Positions 46,939 through 57,680 of a stretch of 64,000 nucleotides of DNA are shown in pieces (position 1 is the first letter of the stretch; every line of letters begins with the position of its first letter). The translations under genes were made by a program, and so were the position numbers. Source of the DNA: Myxococcales bacterium (GTDB lineage: Bacteria > Myxococcota_A > Polyangia > Polyangiales > Ga0077539); contig JAUSAZ010000056.1 of NCBI GenBank assembly GCA_030652255.1, positions 92,414-156,413 of the forward strand, written 5' to 3'. The notes under the pieces are model-generated. The model was not told where the DNA came from. It saw only the letters and a program-made list of their open reading frames with translations, and did no database searches.

Positions 46939-48297
46939 ATGCGCCGTTGGATCGTCCGCCCCGCGACCCGTCCCCTGCGCGGCGCCTTCCGCGTGCCGGG
47001 CGACAAGTCCATCTCGCACCGGGCGTGGATCCTCGCGTCGCTGGCCGGGGGCACGAGCCACCTGCGCGGTATGTCGCCCGGCGACGACGTGGCGCGCACC
47101 CGGGCCATCATGGCCGCGCTCGGGGTCGAGATCGAAGACCTCGACGAGCGCTCCGTCCGTGTGGTCGGCCGCGGGCTCGGCGGGCTGCTCGCGCCCACGC
47201 ACGGCACCCTCGACTGCGGCAACGCCGGCACCACGATGCGCCTCGTCGCGGGGGTGCTCGCGGCCCAGGGCTTCGATACGACCCTGGTCGGCGACGCCTC
47301 GCTCACCCGCCGCCCCATGGGACGCATCGCGCGGCCGCTGCGGGCCCGCGGCGCCAGCATCGAAGGGTCCATCGACCCGGTGCGCCGCGACGAGACCGCG
47401 CCGCTGGTCATCCGCGGGCTCACGCAGGGGCGGCGCCTCTTCGCGAGCGACGAGTCGCTCCCGGTGCCGAGCGCGCAGGTGAAGTCGTGCCTGCTGCTCT
47501 CCGGGCTCTTCGCCGACGGGGAGACCTCCGTGCGCGAGCCCACGCTGTCGCGCGACCACACCGAGCGCATGCTCTCCGCGATGGGCGCGCCCCTCCGCAC
47601 GATGGGTCCGGTGAGCCAGCTCGACCCGCGGGGCTGGGACGGGGTGCTGGCTCCGCTCGACCTCGACGTGCCCGGCGACGCCTCCGCGGCGGCGTTCTGG
47701 GTGGCGGCGGCGCACGTGGTGGCGGGCTCCCGGGTGCAGGTGCGCGGCGTGGGCATCAACCCGACGCGCACGGGCTTCCTCGAGGCCCTGCGCGACCAGG
47801 GCGGCGGCGCGGCGGTGGTGCCGAAGGGCGAGGCGGGCGGCGAGCCCGTCGGCGACCTGCACGTGGGCGTCGGGCCCACCGGGGCGCTGCGCCGCGGGGC
47901 GAGGGTGGCGGGCGAGCTCACCGCGCGGTGCATCGACGAGATCCCCGCGCTGGTGGCGGCGGCGGCGGTGTCCCCGGGCGAGAGCCGCTTCGACGACCTG
48001 GCCGAGCTGCGGGTGAAGGAGAGCGACCGGGTGGCGGCGCTCGCGGCGATGCTCGCGGCCTTCGGCATCGGGCACGCGGTGACCGGCGACGGGCTCACCG
48101 TGGTGGGGGGGAGGCCCCGGGGCGGGGCGGTCGTGGAGACGCACGGGGACCACCGCATCGCGATGGCCGCGGCGGTGCTGGCGCTGGCGGCGGAGGGCGA
48201 GACGACCATCGACGACGTGGCGTGCGTCGACACGAGCGACCCGGGCTTCGCGGCGATCCTGCGGGGACTGGGCGGCGACATCGAGGTGAGGGAATGA
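46939..48297 (+). CDS. aroA: 3-phosphoshikimate 1-carboxyvinyltransferase (EPSP synthase)
   Basis: A 452-residue EPSP synthase, sixth step of the shikimate pathway (shikimate-3-phosphate plus PEP). Conserved segments are GDKSISHRAWILASLA, LDCGNAGTTMRL, LSRDHTERML, IDEIPALVAAAA and LRVKESDRVAAL. The N-terminus VRPATRPLRGAFRVPGDKS is normal. ATG 46939 is preferred; ATG 46927 would add four residues. Its stop overlaps the ATG of cmk by four bases (ATGA), the common aroA-cmk-rpsA arrangement of proteobacteria. Confidence 0.95.
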   Translation: MRRWIVRPATRPLRGAFRVPGDKSISHRAWILASLAGGTSHLRGMSPGDDVARTRAIMAALGVEIEDLDERSVRVVGRGLGGLLAPTHGTLDCGNAGTTMRLVAGVLAAQGFDTTLVGDASLTRRPMGRIARPLRARGASIEGSIDPVRRDETAPLVIRGLTQGRRLFASDESLPVPSAQVKSCLLLSGLFADGETSVREPTLSRDHTERMLSAMGAPLRTMGPVSQLDPRGWDGVLAPLDLDVPGDASAAAFWVAAAHVVAGSRVQVRGVGINPTRTGFLEALRDQGGGAAVVPKGEAGGEPVGDLHVGVGPTGALRRGARVAGELTARCIDEIPALVAAAAVSPGESRFDDLAELRVKESDRVAALAAMLAAFGIGHAVTGDGLTVVGGRPRGGAVVETHGDHRIAMAAAVLALAAEGETTIDDVACVDTSDPGFAAILRGLGGDIEVRE

Positions 48298-48992
48298 GCG
48301 GAGCGCGGGGCATCGTGGTGGCGATCGACGGGCCGGCGGGCGCGGGCAAGAGCACCGTGGCGAGGGAGGTCGCGGGGGCGCTGGGCTATACGCTGGTGGA
48401 CACGGGCTCGCTCTACCGGGCCTCGGCGCTGGTGGCCGAGCGGGCGGGCGTGGCCATCGACGATCGCGCGGCGGTGGAGGAGGCCGTGCGGGCGGCGGTG
48501 GCGGCGGGCACGCTGCGGCTCGACGCGGGCGACGCGGGGCTCACCCGGGTGCTCATCGGGGGGGACGACCCGGCGGAGGCGCTGCGGACACCGGCGATGT
48601 CCATGGGGGCGAGCGCGGTGGCGGCGTACCCGGGGGTGCGCGAGGCCCTGCTCGACGCGCAGCGGGCCTTCGGGCAGCGCGGGGCGGTGGTGCTGGAGGG
48701 CCGGGACATCGGGACGGTGGTGTTCCCGAAGGCCGAGCTGAAGGTCTTCCTGACGGCGACGGCGGAGGAGCGGGCGCGGCGGCGCTGCGACGAGCTGCGG
48801 GGCAAGGGCATCGACGCGGACTACGCGGTCACCCTGGCCGAGGTGCGGCAGCGGGACCACCAGGACGCCAGCCGGGAAATCGCACCGCTGCGGGAGGCGC
48901 CCGACGCGGTGAGGGTGGACAGCAGCGCCATGGAGCCCCAGGCGGTGGTCGACGCGATCGTCGCGCTGGCCCGCTCGCGCGGCGCCGTTTGA
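48294..48992 (+). CDS. cmk: Cytidylate kinase
   Basis: A 232-residue CMP/dCMP kinase. Motifs are the P-loop AIDGPAGAGKSTVAREVA, DTGSLYRASALVA, GRDIGTVVFPKAELKVFLTA and ARRRCDELRGKG. Length fits the family. It is coupled to aroA by ATGA. The stop overlaps a TTGACA box that probably drives rpsA, so rpsA can be transcribed separately. Confidence 0.95.
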   Translation: MSGARGIVVAIDGPAGAGKSTVAREVAGALGYTLVDTGSLYRASALVAERAGVAIDDRAAVEEAVRAAVAAGTLRLDAGDAGLTRVLIGGDDPAEALRTPAMSMGASAVAAYPGVREALLDAQRAFGQRGAVVLEGRDIGTVVFPKAELKVFLTATAEERARRRCDELRGKGIDADYAVTLAEVRQRDHQDASREIAPLREAPDAVRVDSSAMEPQAVVDAIVALARSRGAV

Positions 48993-49017
48993 CAGGTTTT
49001 GGGGATTGCTTTAACAG
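48989..49017 (+). promoter_or_regulatory. Promoter of rpsA
   Basis: TTGACA (48989-48994) is a perfect -35 box, followed by a 17-base AT-rich spacer and TAACAG (49012-49017). It is among the most AT-rich spots nearby. The resulting leader of about 155 bases is long compared with neighbouring genes. A perfect 12-base palindrome, GTCACGCGTGAC, lies in it at 49097-49108. Confidence 0.55.
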
Positions 49018-49180
49018 ACCCGGCACTGGCCCCAAAGGGTTTCAACGACCCGATCGGTTCCTCGGGCTCAGTAAACAGCGCTTCGTAACCCGGGTGGTCA
49101 CGCGTGACGATGGTCGTCGCGGCGAGCCAGCCGGGTGTCAGTTCGCGAGGCGCGCGAGGGACAGGTCAGAGAACGACTGC

Positions 49181-50974
<1,794 letters not shown>

Positions 50975-51045
50975 TCGCTCCCCTCCGCGCCTGAGCCTCC
51001 TAGCCGCCCCTTCCTCTCCTCGCTGACCTACCCCCCCCCGCGCAG

Positions 51046-51072
51046 TCCTCCCGCTCTCCCTGAGCGGGAGGA
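51046..51072 (+). terminator. Strong hairpin after rpsA
   Basis: TCCTCCCGCTC and GAGCGGGAGGA form a perfect 11-bp stem with loop TCCCT, about 70 bases after the rpsA stop. No U-tract follows, as is common in very GC-rich genomes. It precedes the HIT gene. Confidence 0.5.
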
Positions 51073-51130
51073 TCGCCGCGATGCCGGGTTGCGTCCCGCC
51101 CCGACGCGGGCGAACCTGCGCGCCGCGACC

Positions 51131-51700
51131 GTGAGCACCCAAGACGACAAGCCTGGACGGCTCTGGGCCCCCTGGCGGATGGAGTACATCCGCGGCCCCA
51201 AGGAGCCTGGATGCATCTTCTGCCGCTATCCCGCCGAGGAGCCTGCGAAGTTCGCTGAGCGGCTGATCCTGTGCGTTCGCGCCGACGCCTTCGTGATGCT
51301 CAACAAGTACCCCTTCGCGTCGGGGCACCTGATGGTGGTGCCCACCCGCCACGCGAGCGACCTCGGCGAGCTCACCGCGGAGGAGCACGCGGCGCTCTTC
51401 GAGCTGGTGCGGGCGTCGGCCTCGGCGCTCAAGGTCGCGGTCAACGCCGAGGGGGTGAACATCGGCATCAACGTGGGCGCCGCGGCGGGGGCGGGCATCG
51501 CCGAGCACCTGCACGTCCACATCGTCCCGCGGTGGCGCGGTGACATGAACTTCATGCCCGTGGTGGCCGACCTCCGGGTGATGCCCGAGGCCCTCTCCGC
51601 CACCTGGAGCCGCCTCGTGCCGTACTTCCGCCCCCTCGGCGAGACCCCCGCGGAGCTCCCGCCCGCGCCCCGTCGCCGCCCCGCCCGGAAGGCCCGCTGA
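51131..51700 (+). CDS. HIT-family nucleotide hydrolase/phosphorylase
   Basis: A 189-residue HIT protein. The N-terminus RLWAPWRMEYIRGPKEPGCIFC and the H-x-H-x-H motif EHLHVHIVPRW are typical of the Ap4A phosphorylase-like branch of the HIT family. LMVVPTRHASDLGELT is the second conserved strand. The C-terminus is basic (PRRRPARKAR). GTG 51131 is chosen because homologues start shortly before LWAPWR; a TTG at 51089 is an alternative. Followed after 5 bases by a membrane transporter gene. Confidence 0.9.
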   Translation: MSTQDDKPGRLWAPWRMEYIRGPKEPGCIFCRYPAEEPAKFAERLILCVRADAFVMLNKYPFASGHLMVVPTRHASDLGELTAEEHAALFELVRASASALKVAVNAEGVNIGINVGAAAGAGIAEHLHVHIVPRWRGDMNFMPVVADLRVMPEALSATWSRLVPYFRPLGETPAELPPAPRRRPARKAR

Positions 51701-51705
51701 CCGCG

Positions 51706-52974
51706 ATGGTCGACGTTGTACGCCGCCGCCGGATGGTCTTCGCCGCGGTCTCGCTCGCGGTCGTGGTGGCGGTCATCGTGGCGTCGCGCGCGGTGCTGCT
51801 CCCCTTCGTGCTGGGCGTGCTCCTCGCCTACGTGCTGCACCCCGTGGTGGGCTCTCTCACGCGGGTGAGGCTGGGCGGCCGTTCGGTGCCGCGCTGGGTC
51901 GCGGTGCTCGGCATCTACGTCACGCTCATCACCACCCTCGTGGTGACGCTGCTGGCGGTGACGCCGCGGGTGGTGTCCGAGGGGCGATCGTTCGCCCTCC
52001 ACGAGGTGCCGGCGCTGCGGCAGCGCTTCGAGCGCGACTGGATGCCGCGGGTGCGCTCGGCGGTCGCGCGGGTGCAGGGCACGGTGGTCGCGACGCCCCC
52101 CCGGGAGGTCGCCGAGGCGCCGGGCGCCGAAGCGCGGGTGCCCGACGACGGCGCGCTGCGGGTGAGCCCCGAGCCGGGGGGCGCGTTCCGGGTGTCGCTC
52201 CCGGCGGAGGGCGTGGTGATCGAGCGCGTCGACGACGCCCACTGGACGCTGCGCCCGCGGCGGCACCTGCCGAGCGAGGGCGACACCATCCAGCGGGAGC
52301 TCCGCAAGCTGGGCCAGGGGCACGCGGCCGACGTGCTGCGGGTCGGCCGCGGCATCATCGGCGGCGTCATCGGCGGCATCTTCAACTTCTTCATGACCCT
52401 GATGGTGAGCGCGTACCTGCTCGTCACCGAGGCGCGGGTGCTGGGCTTCTTCCGCTCGCTGGTGCGCCCGGAGTCCCGGGACTCCTTCGACCACCTGCTC
52501 CGCCGGCTCGACCGCGGGCTCTCCGGGGTGGTGCGGGGGCAGCTCATCATCTGCCTCGTCAACGGGTCGCTGAGCGCCGTCGGCTTCGCGCTCGCAGACC
52601 TCAAGTACTGGCCCACCCTCGCGGTGGTGGCGACGGTGTTCTCCCTCATCCCCATCTTCGGCACGGTGCTGAGCTCGGTGCCCGCGGTCGCCATCGGGCT
52701 CACGCAGGGCTTCGGCACCGCCCTCTTCGTGCTGCTCTGGATCATCGGGATCCACCAGCTCGAGGCCAACCTGCTCAACCCCAAGATCATGGGCGACCAG
52801 GCGAAGATCCACCCGGTGCTGGTGGTGTTCTCGCTGCTCGCGGGCGAGCACGCCTTCGGGATCCTGGGCGCGCTGCTCGCGGTGCCGGTGATGTCCGTCG
52901 CGCAGACGTTGTTCCTGCACTGGCGCACCTACGCGCTGGGTTACGGCGAGCCCGCCACGGACTCGGTGACCTGA
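51706..52974 (+). CDS. AI-2E family transporter (PerM-like)
   Basis: A 422-residue inner-membrane protein of the AI-2E/PerM family. Membrane segments include VFAAVSLAVVVAVIVASRAVLLPFVLGVLLAYVL, WVAVLGIYVTLITTLVVTLLAV, IIGGVIGGIFNFFMTLMVSAYLLV, LADLKYWPTLAVVATVFSLIPIFGTVLSSVPAVAIGL and HAFGILGALLAVPVMSVAQTL. The soluble loop between helices 3 and 4 is longer than usual and Pro/Ala-rich. Transported substrate is not settled for most family members. Probably in an operon with the HIT gene and VWA gene. Confidence 0.9.
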   Translation: MVDVVRRRRMVFAAVSLAVVVAVIVASRAVLLPFVLGVLLAYVLHPVVGSLTRVRLGGRSVPRWVAVLGIYVTLITTLVVTLLAVTPRVVSEGRSFALHEVPALRQRFERDWMPRVRSAVARVQGTVVATPPREVAEAPGAEARVPDDGALRVSPEPGGAFRVSLPAEGVVIERVDDAHWTLRPRRHLPSEGDTIQRELRKLGQGHAADVLRVGRGIIGGVIGGIFNFFMTLMVSAYLLVTEARVLGFFRSLVRPESRDSFDHLLRRLDRGLSGVVRGQLIICLVNGSLSAVGFALADLKYWPTLAVVATVFSLIPIFGTVLSSVPAVAIGLTQGFGTALFVLLWIIGIHQLEANLLNPKIMGDQAKIHPVLVVFSLLAGEHAFGILGALLAVPVMSVAQTLFLHWRTYALGYGEPATDSVT

Positions 52975-52985
52975 GGTGCCGCGCC

Positions 52986-54071
52986 ATGACTGACCGCGCC
53001 GCCGTCGCGCTGATCGGGCTGCTGTCGTCGGCGCTCTGGTCCTGCGGCGCGCGCACGGGTCTGCTGCTCGACGCCAGCGTCGATCGCACCGACGCCGCGG
53101 TCGACGCGCCCCGGCCGGACGTCTGTGTCCCGCGGGTGACGGTGGCGACGCCCTCGTCGGTGGAGGTGCTTCTGCTGGCCGACCGCTCGACCTCGATGGA
53201 GCGCGACCTGCTTGGCAGCTCGGGCACGCCTCGCCGCTGGGACGTCCTGCGCGACGCCCTCTCCACCACGCTCCCGCGCTACCAGGACCGCATCGCGATG
53301 GGGCTACAGTTCTTCCCCGGCGTCGGCGTCACGGGCATCTGCGCGGTCGCCGGCACGCCCGACCTCAACCCCGCGCCCGGCCAGGCCATGGCGGTGCTGC
53401 TGGCCTTCGGGCGCACCGAGCCCAACGGGCGCACGCCCACCTGGCTCGGCGTGCAGTCCGCGGGTCGCTACCTGCTCGGCCGCGCGGCGCCGGGGCGCTT
53501 TCGCGCCATCCTGCTGGCCACGGACGGCGCGCCCAACTGCAACGGCGCCCTCGACGGCGCCCGGTGCACCTGCACCGCCCTCGGCGGCACCGGGCAGCAG
53601 CAGTGCGAGGACGACCCCTCCCTCTGCCTCGACGACGACCGCACCGTGTCGGAGGTCTCCCGCCTCGCCGCGCAGGGCGTGCCCACCTACGTCGTGGGCA
53701 TCGACGGCGACAACCAGCCCGAGCTCATCACCGTGCTGTCGCAGCTCGCGGTGGCCGGTGGGCGACCCAACCCCGCCTCGTCGGCGCGGCCGTACTACAG
53801 CGTCCGCCGGCGGGAGGACCTCACCAGCGCCTTCGATCAGATCCAGCGGCAGGTGTCGCGCTGCGTGTTCAGCGTGTCCCCCGCGGTCGCCCCGGGCGCG
53901 ACGGTGAGCGTGACCCTCGACGGGCGACCCATCGAGCGCGACCCGATGCGACAGGGCGGCTGGGACTGGTCCGACGCCGAGCGCACGACCCTGTCGCTCG
54001 CGGGCGAAGCGTGCGACCGGGCCTCGGCGGCGGCGGTCACCGTGCGCATCGCCGTCGCCTGCGGCGGCTGA
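52986..54071 (+). CDS. VWA-domain lipoprotein
   Basis: A 361-residue lipoprotein with signal peptide AAVALIGLLSSALWSC (lipobox LWSC) and a short Asp/Ala linker (DASVDRTDAAVDAPRPDV). The von Willebrand A domain shows VEVLLLADRSTSMERD, a D-x-S-x-S MIDAS, with later strands RFRAILLATDGAPNC and VPTYVVGIDGDNQ. Cys pairs in GARCTCTALGG...CEDDPSLCLDDD may form disulphides. It likely binds protein partners at the cell surface. It follows the transporter by 11 bases and abuts the convergent rhomboid gene. Confidence 0.86.
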   Translation: MTDRAAVALIGLLSSALWSCGARTGLLLDASVDRTDAAVDAPRPDVCVPRVTVATPSSVEVLLLADRSTSMERDLLGSSGTPRRWDVLRDALSTTLPRYQDRIAMGLQFFPGVGVTGICAVAGTPDLNPAPGQAMAVLLAFGRTEPNGRTPTWLGVQSAGRYLLGRAAPGRFRAILLATDGAPNCNGALDGARCTCTALGGTGQQQCEDDPSLCLDDDRTVSEVSRLAAQGVPTYVVGIDGDNQPELITVLSQLAVAGGRPNPASSARPYYSVRRREDLTSAFDQIQRQVSRCVFSVSPAVAPGATVSVTLDGRPIERDPMRQGGWDWSDAERTTLSLAGEACDRASAAAVTVRIAVACGG

Positions 54072-54647
54072 TCACACCGTCGCGGCGGCCTCGCGCGGGC
54101 GAAACACCGCCCCCGCGATGGCCCCCGTGAGCGCGCCGCCGAGGTGGGCGGAGAGGGCGACGCCCGGGTCGGCGAGGTCGGCGAGCAGGTGGAGCGCGAC
54201 GAAGAGCGCGAGTGCGTCGCGGGCGCGGGAAGCGGTGCCCGCGAGCTGCGCGAGCGTGAACCCGAGGAGGCCGAAGCTGCCACCAGAGGCGCCGACGATG
54301 AGCGCGCCGGAGGGGGCCATGGCGGTCGCGAGCACGCCGCCGGAGACGGTGGCGAGCCCCCAGGTGGCGGCGAGGCGACGGCGGCCGACGCGCTGCTCGA
54401 TCCATGGCCCGAGGAGGAGCAGCGGGACGAGGTTGAGGGCGAGGTGGATCGCGTGGACGTGGAGCCAGCCGTGGGCCGCGAGGCGCCACCCGTCGGCGAG
54501 GCCGTGCTCGCCGGAGCGGATCGCGCCCCAGCGGACGAGGGCATCGGGCCCGGCGTGGTGGGCGAGCCGGCGGGCCAGGTGGGCGGCGACGAGCGCGGCG
54601 CCGAGCGACCAGGTGACCGGGGCAGGGGTGGTGATCGGTGGCCGCAT
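54072..54647 (-). CDS. Rhomboid-family intramembrane serine protease
   Basis: A 191-residue polytopic protein. Conserved rhomboid features are HGWLHVHAIHLALNLVPLLLLGPWIEQRVG (H-x-x-x-N region), the catalytic Ser in GASGGSFGLLG and the His in ALSAHLGGALTGAIAGAVF. About six membrane helices fit, the minimal bacterial form. Rhomboids cleave substrates within the membrane. A TACGGT element lies 17 bases upstream of the ATG. It sits beside a sigma factor, a matrixin protease and RseP on the same strand. Confidence 0.88.
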   Translation of the reverse strand: MRPPITTPAPVTWSLGAALVAAHLARRLAHHAGPDALVRWGAIRSGEHGLADGWRLAAHGWLHVHAIHLALNLVPLLLLGPWIEQRVGRRRLAATWGLATVSGGVLATAMAPSGALIVGASGGSFGLLGFTLAQLAGTASRARDALALFVALHLLADLADPGVALSAHLGGALTGAIAGAVFRPREAAATV

Positions 54648-54749
54648 CGGGGGGCTTCGGGTGCACCGTAGCGGGGGAGGCGAGCAGGGGCGGAACTTTG
54701 GTGCACCGAAGCCGCGGGGGAGGCGAAGGGAAGGGGGGAGCTCCCTCGG

Positions 54750-55358
54750 CTACGCGGCGAGGGCCGCGGGGTTGCAGCGCTGGCGCACCTGCGAGCGGAT
54801 GCGGTGGGCGCGGGTGTAGACGGTCTTCTCCGAGCCGCCGCACGCAGAGGCGATCTCGTCGACGGAGGCCTCCTCGACGTGGAGCATCAGCAGGAGGCGC
54901 TGGTCCTGCGAGGGGAAGGAGCGGAGCGCGTCGAGGGCGCGGCCGCAGCGCTCGCGCTGGGCGGTGTCCTCGAAGAGGTCGCGCTCGTCGACCCGGTCGA
55001 CCTCGCCGGTGGGGCTCAGCGTCGCGGGGCGGCGGCGGTGCGCGCGGAGGAAGTCCCGCGCGGCGTTGCTCGCGAGCAGCGCGACCCAGCTGGAGAGCTT
55101 CAGCCCGCGGGTGGGGTCGAAGAGCCGGAGCTTGCGCATCTCCCGGTCGACCAGCGAGAGGTAGAACTCCGCGCGGATCTCCTCCATCTCGTCGCTGCCG
55201 AGGGCCCGGGCGAAGCCCCGGCACACCCGCTCGACCTGCCGGCGGACGAGCCGGTCGAAGCGCGTCTGGAACTCCCGCCAGCTCCCGCCGTCGCCGCGCA
55301 GCAATCGGGTGATGAGCTCGCGGTCGCCCTGCGTAGTCTCGTTGGTCTGTTGGGTCAT
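54750..55358 (-). CDS. Sigma-70 family (ECF-like) sigma factor
   Basis: A 202-residue sigma factor. Region 2 is seen in EEIRAEFYLSLVDREMRKLRLFDPTRGLKLSSWVALLASNAARDFLRAHRRR. Region 4 is the HTH SVDEIASACGGSEKTVYTRAHRIRSQVRQR. The first 60 residues have extra Asp/Arg helices (GGSWREFQTRFDRLVRRQVERVCRGFARAL). ATG 55358 with GGAGG upstream is the start. No anti-sigma gene is adjacent; it lies between rhomboid and matrixin genes. Confidence 0.9.
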   Translation of the reverse strand: MTQQTNETTQGDRELITRLLRGDGGSWREFQTRFDRLVRRQVERVCRGFARALGSDEMEEIRAEFYLSLVDREMRKLRLFDPTRGLKLSSWVALLASNAARDFLRAHRRRPATLSPTGEVDRVDERDLFEDTAQRERCGRALDALRSFPSQDQRLLLMLHVEEASVDEIASACGGSEKTVYTRAHRIRSQVRQRCNPAALAA

Positions 55359-55436
55359 GTCGCTCGTTGCCTCCGAGCGAAGCCCAGAGCAGCCGTCGTA
55401 CCAGCCTCGATCGCCCGAAGAATTCACGCGGGGAGC

Positions 55437-55463
55437 GAAGAGAACGGGCGCCGCGTACGTTCC
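55437..55463 (-). promoter_or_regulatory. Possible ECF-type promoter of the sigma factor
   Basis: GGAACGT at 55463-55457, a 15-base spacer and TCTTC at 55441-55437 resemble ECF promoters (GGAACTT then TCxxA). The start codon is about 80 bases downstream. This could be autoregulation but may be chance. Confidence 0.25.
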
Positions 55464-55557
55464 ATTGGCCGTTGGGGCGGGAGACACGCTGCGTGCACCT
55501 GCGTTCACACGGCGGTGTGAGCGTCGGCACCGCGAGCGCGCCGACACTACCCCTGCG

Positions 55558-56475
55558 TCAATCGCGGTTCACGCCAGGCGCGCGGCGACGGCGGCGGGCG
55601 AGGGTCACGAGCGCGATCGCGGCGAGGCCGAGCGCTCCGGCGCCCCCGCGCGGCGCGCGGCCGACCGCGCAGGAGACGTTGTTGGGGCCGACGACGGTGG
55701 CGCCGCCCGGGGTGGTCGCGAGGCCGCCGTAGGGGAGCCCGAGGCAGCGGCCGGGGGGCGTCGCGCGCTCGGGGTAGATGGCGCAGATGCCCGCGGAGTC
55801 GTCGCTGTTGAGGTCGCTGCGGATCTCGCCGAGGCCCGCGGTGGGGTACATCACCGCGCGGGTGATGTTGGAGTGCGCGAGGCCCAGGAAGTGGCCGAAC
55901 TCGTGGGTGAGGATCGTCTGCAGGTCGCACTCGTCGGGCTCCGGGGCGCGCGCCGAGGCGAAGACGAAGCCCCCGGGGTTGGCCGTGGCGCGGCTGTTGA
56001 GCTCGATGTCGGCGTCGAAGATCTCGCCAGTGAGCGAGTCGAAGGTGACCACCGTGATAGCGATGGTGCCCGGCCGGTGGAGCGCGTCGTCCTCCCACTT
56101 CGGGCGGAAGGCCACGGTGTTGGAGTTCGACCCGTAGGGGTTGTAGCCCGTGGGGTTGGAGGTCTGCCCGTTGGGGATGATGCGGTAGTACTGCGGCTCG
56201 CGGCCGTTGTCGTCGCAGGCGACGCGGCCCCAGGCGCCGGTGGACGAGGCGGTGATGCGGTCCATGTCGGGCAGCGTGAGGCCCGCGGGGATGTTGGCGC
56301 GGTAGAGGGAGTAGCCGGTGCAGAGGTTTCGCCACGAGAGGGCGACGCCGAACATCGGGCACTCGCCCTCCTGCGCGCGCACCCGCGACGTCATGGTGCG
56401 GCAGTAGGCCTGCGCGGGACCCGCGGCCGTGAGCCCGAGGAGCGCGACCGCGGCGGCGAGGGCGATGGGCCTCAA
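55558..56475 (-). CDS. Matrixin-like metalloprotease with MYXO-CTERM-like tail
   Basis: A 305-residue secreted zinc protease. Signal peptide PIALAAAVALLGLTAAGPAQA, then a metzincin core with ILTHEFGHFLGLAHS (H-E-x-x-H-x-x-G-x-x-H) near residue 190 and the Met-turn RAVMYP. The C-terminus SCAVGRAPRGGAGALGLAAIALVTLARRRRR has the Cys, hydrophobic helix and Arg cluster of MYXO-CTERM sorting tails, which anchor proteins to the surface. Its ATG overlaps the stop of the previous gene (ATGA). Confidence 0.9.
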   Translation of the reverse strand: MRPIALAAAVALLGLTAAGPAQAYCRTMTSRVRAQEGECPMFGVALSWRNLCTGYSLYRANIPAGLTLPDMDRITASSTGAWGRVACDDNGREPQYYRIIPNGQTSNPTGYNPYGSNSNTVAFRPKWEDDALHRPGTIAITVVTFDSLTGEIFDADIELNSRATANPGGFVFASARAPEPDECDLQTILTHEFGHFLGLAHSNITRAVMYPTAGLGEIRSDLNSDDSAGICAIYPERATPPGRCLGLPYGGLATTPGGATVVGPNNVSCAVGRAPRGGAGALGLAAIALVTLARRRRRAPGVNRD

Positions 56476-57008
56476 CGGGGCACCGAGCGCACCCGGTCGA
56501 GCATCGCCGGGAGCGGCATCGGCGGCGGTGCCGCGGAGGTGGCGTGGGAGCGGTCGACCAGGAGGGCGGTGGGCGGCTGCGCGACGAGCCCGCCCTGGGG
56601 GCTGGTCTCGACCGGGACCACCGCGGCCGTGAGGTGCGCGAGGAAGCGCACCTGCCCGACGCCGCCCGACAGGAAGAACACGTAGCTGCGGCCGACCTCG
56701 AGGATGGGCGCGTCGGGGACGGCCTGCGCGATGCGGCCCACCACGCCGCCGGGGGTGCGGACGAAGACCGTCGCGCGGACGAGCGCGCGACCGCGGATGG
56801 ACGCGTCGACGACGAGCTCGTGGTCGGTGACGATGAGCCCGCGCTCCCAGCGGGAGGACGAGGCGCGCACCGTCGCGACGATGACCTCGTCGGAGCGCTG
56901 GGTGAGCTCCTCGGTGGTGACCGGCACGATGGTGGTGGCGGCGGCGGGCGCGGGCGCGAGGGCGGCGAGGAGCGCGGCGACGCCGGCGAAGCGGGACCAG
57001 CGGGTCAT
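56472..57008 (-). CDS. Exported protein preceding matrixin
   Basis: A 178-residue exported protein with signal peptide WSRFAGVAALLAALAPAPAAA. The mature part has beta strands (TTIVPVTTEELTQRSDEVIVATVRASSSRWERGLIVTDHELVV) and a hydrophobic central strand set (GRSYVFFLSGGVGQVRFL). The family is not recognised. It overlaps the genes on both sides by four bases (ATGA), so it is translated with the matrixin. An inhibitor or chaperone for the protease is one possibility. Confidence 0.8.
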   Translation of the reverse strand: MTRWSRFAGVAALLAALAPAPAAATTIVPVTTEELTQRSDEVIVATVRASSSRWERGLIVTDHELVVDASIRGRALVRATVFVRTPGGVVGRIAQAVPDAPILEVGRSYVFFLSGGVGQVRFLAHLTAAVVPVETSPQGGLVAQPPTALLVDRSHATSAAPPPMPLPAMLDRVRSVPR

Positions 57009-57670
57009 GCGTCCTCCAGGGAGTTGGGGTCGAGGTCGAGGCGGAAGACCTCGGTGGACTCCGCGCCGAAGCGCCCGGGGACCGCGGGCGCGGCGAGGGA
57101 GGGGTGCGGGTCGTAGGCGACGGCGACCGGGAGCATCGAAGGGAGCGCCGGCTCCGGGGCGCTGCCGTTGACCCAGGCGCTGGCCAGGTAGGCGTCGACG
57201 AAGCGCAGCACGCGGTCGGCGGGCTGTTCGGCGCCCGCGAGGCAGAGCTTGTGGCAGACGAGCAGCTCGCTGCGGGCGAGGGAGACGACGACGGTGCGCA
57301 GCGCCCCCGCGACCTTGATGGCCTCGTCGCGGGTGTCCTGCTCGCCGCGCTCGAGGGCCATGCGCAGGGGGTCGAGGTCGACGTCGATGGACACCGGGCA
57401 CGCCACGAGGTGGAAGGCGCCGTCGACGTCCGAGAAGCGCGACTGCGGCGTGCGGTTGATCGTCGCGACCGCGTGGTTCTCCAGGCACTCGTAGCCCATG
57501 CCGAGGTCGCGCACGATGGGCTCGAGGCGCTCCATCTCCTCGTCGACCGCGAGCGCGAGCCCGCCGGAGAGGTGCGACGGCCAGCGGTGCACCTCGGCCG
57601 CGGCGTGGATGCGGAGCAGCCCGAGGAGGGCGTCGCAGGCTTCGATGTCGATCTCGAGGGCGCGTCTCAT
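57005..57670 (-). CDS. Hypothetical protein (221 aa) between RseP and matrixin operon
   Basis: A 221-residue soluble protein. No signal peptide. The core is strand/helix mixed (AVATINRTPQSRFSDVDGAFHLVACPVSIDVDLDPLRM, ALRTVVVSLARSELLVCHKLCLAG). I do not recognise it. TAGACT lies 10 bases before the ATG. The stop is coupled to the next gene. Confidence 0.75.
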   Translation of the reverse strand: MRRALEIDIEACDALLGLLRIHAAAEVHRWPSHLSGGLALAVDEEMERLEPIVRDLGMGYECLENHAVATINRTPQSRFSDVDGAFHLVACPVSIDVDLDPLRMALERGEQDTRDEAIKVAGALRTVVVSLARSELLVCHKLCLAGAEQPADRVLRFVDAYLASAWVNGSAPEPALPSMLPVAVAYDPHPSLAAPAVPGRFGAESTEVFRLDLDPNSLEDA

Positions 57671-57680
57671 GCTGCGGGCC

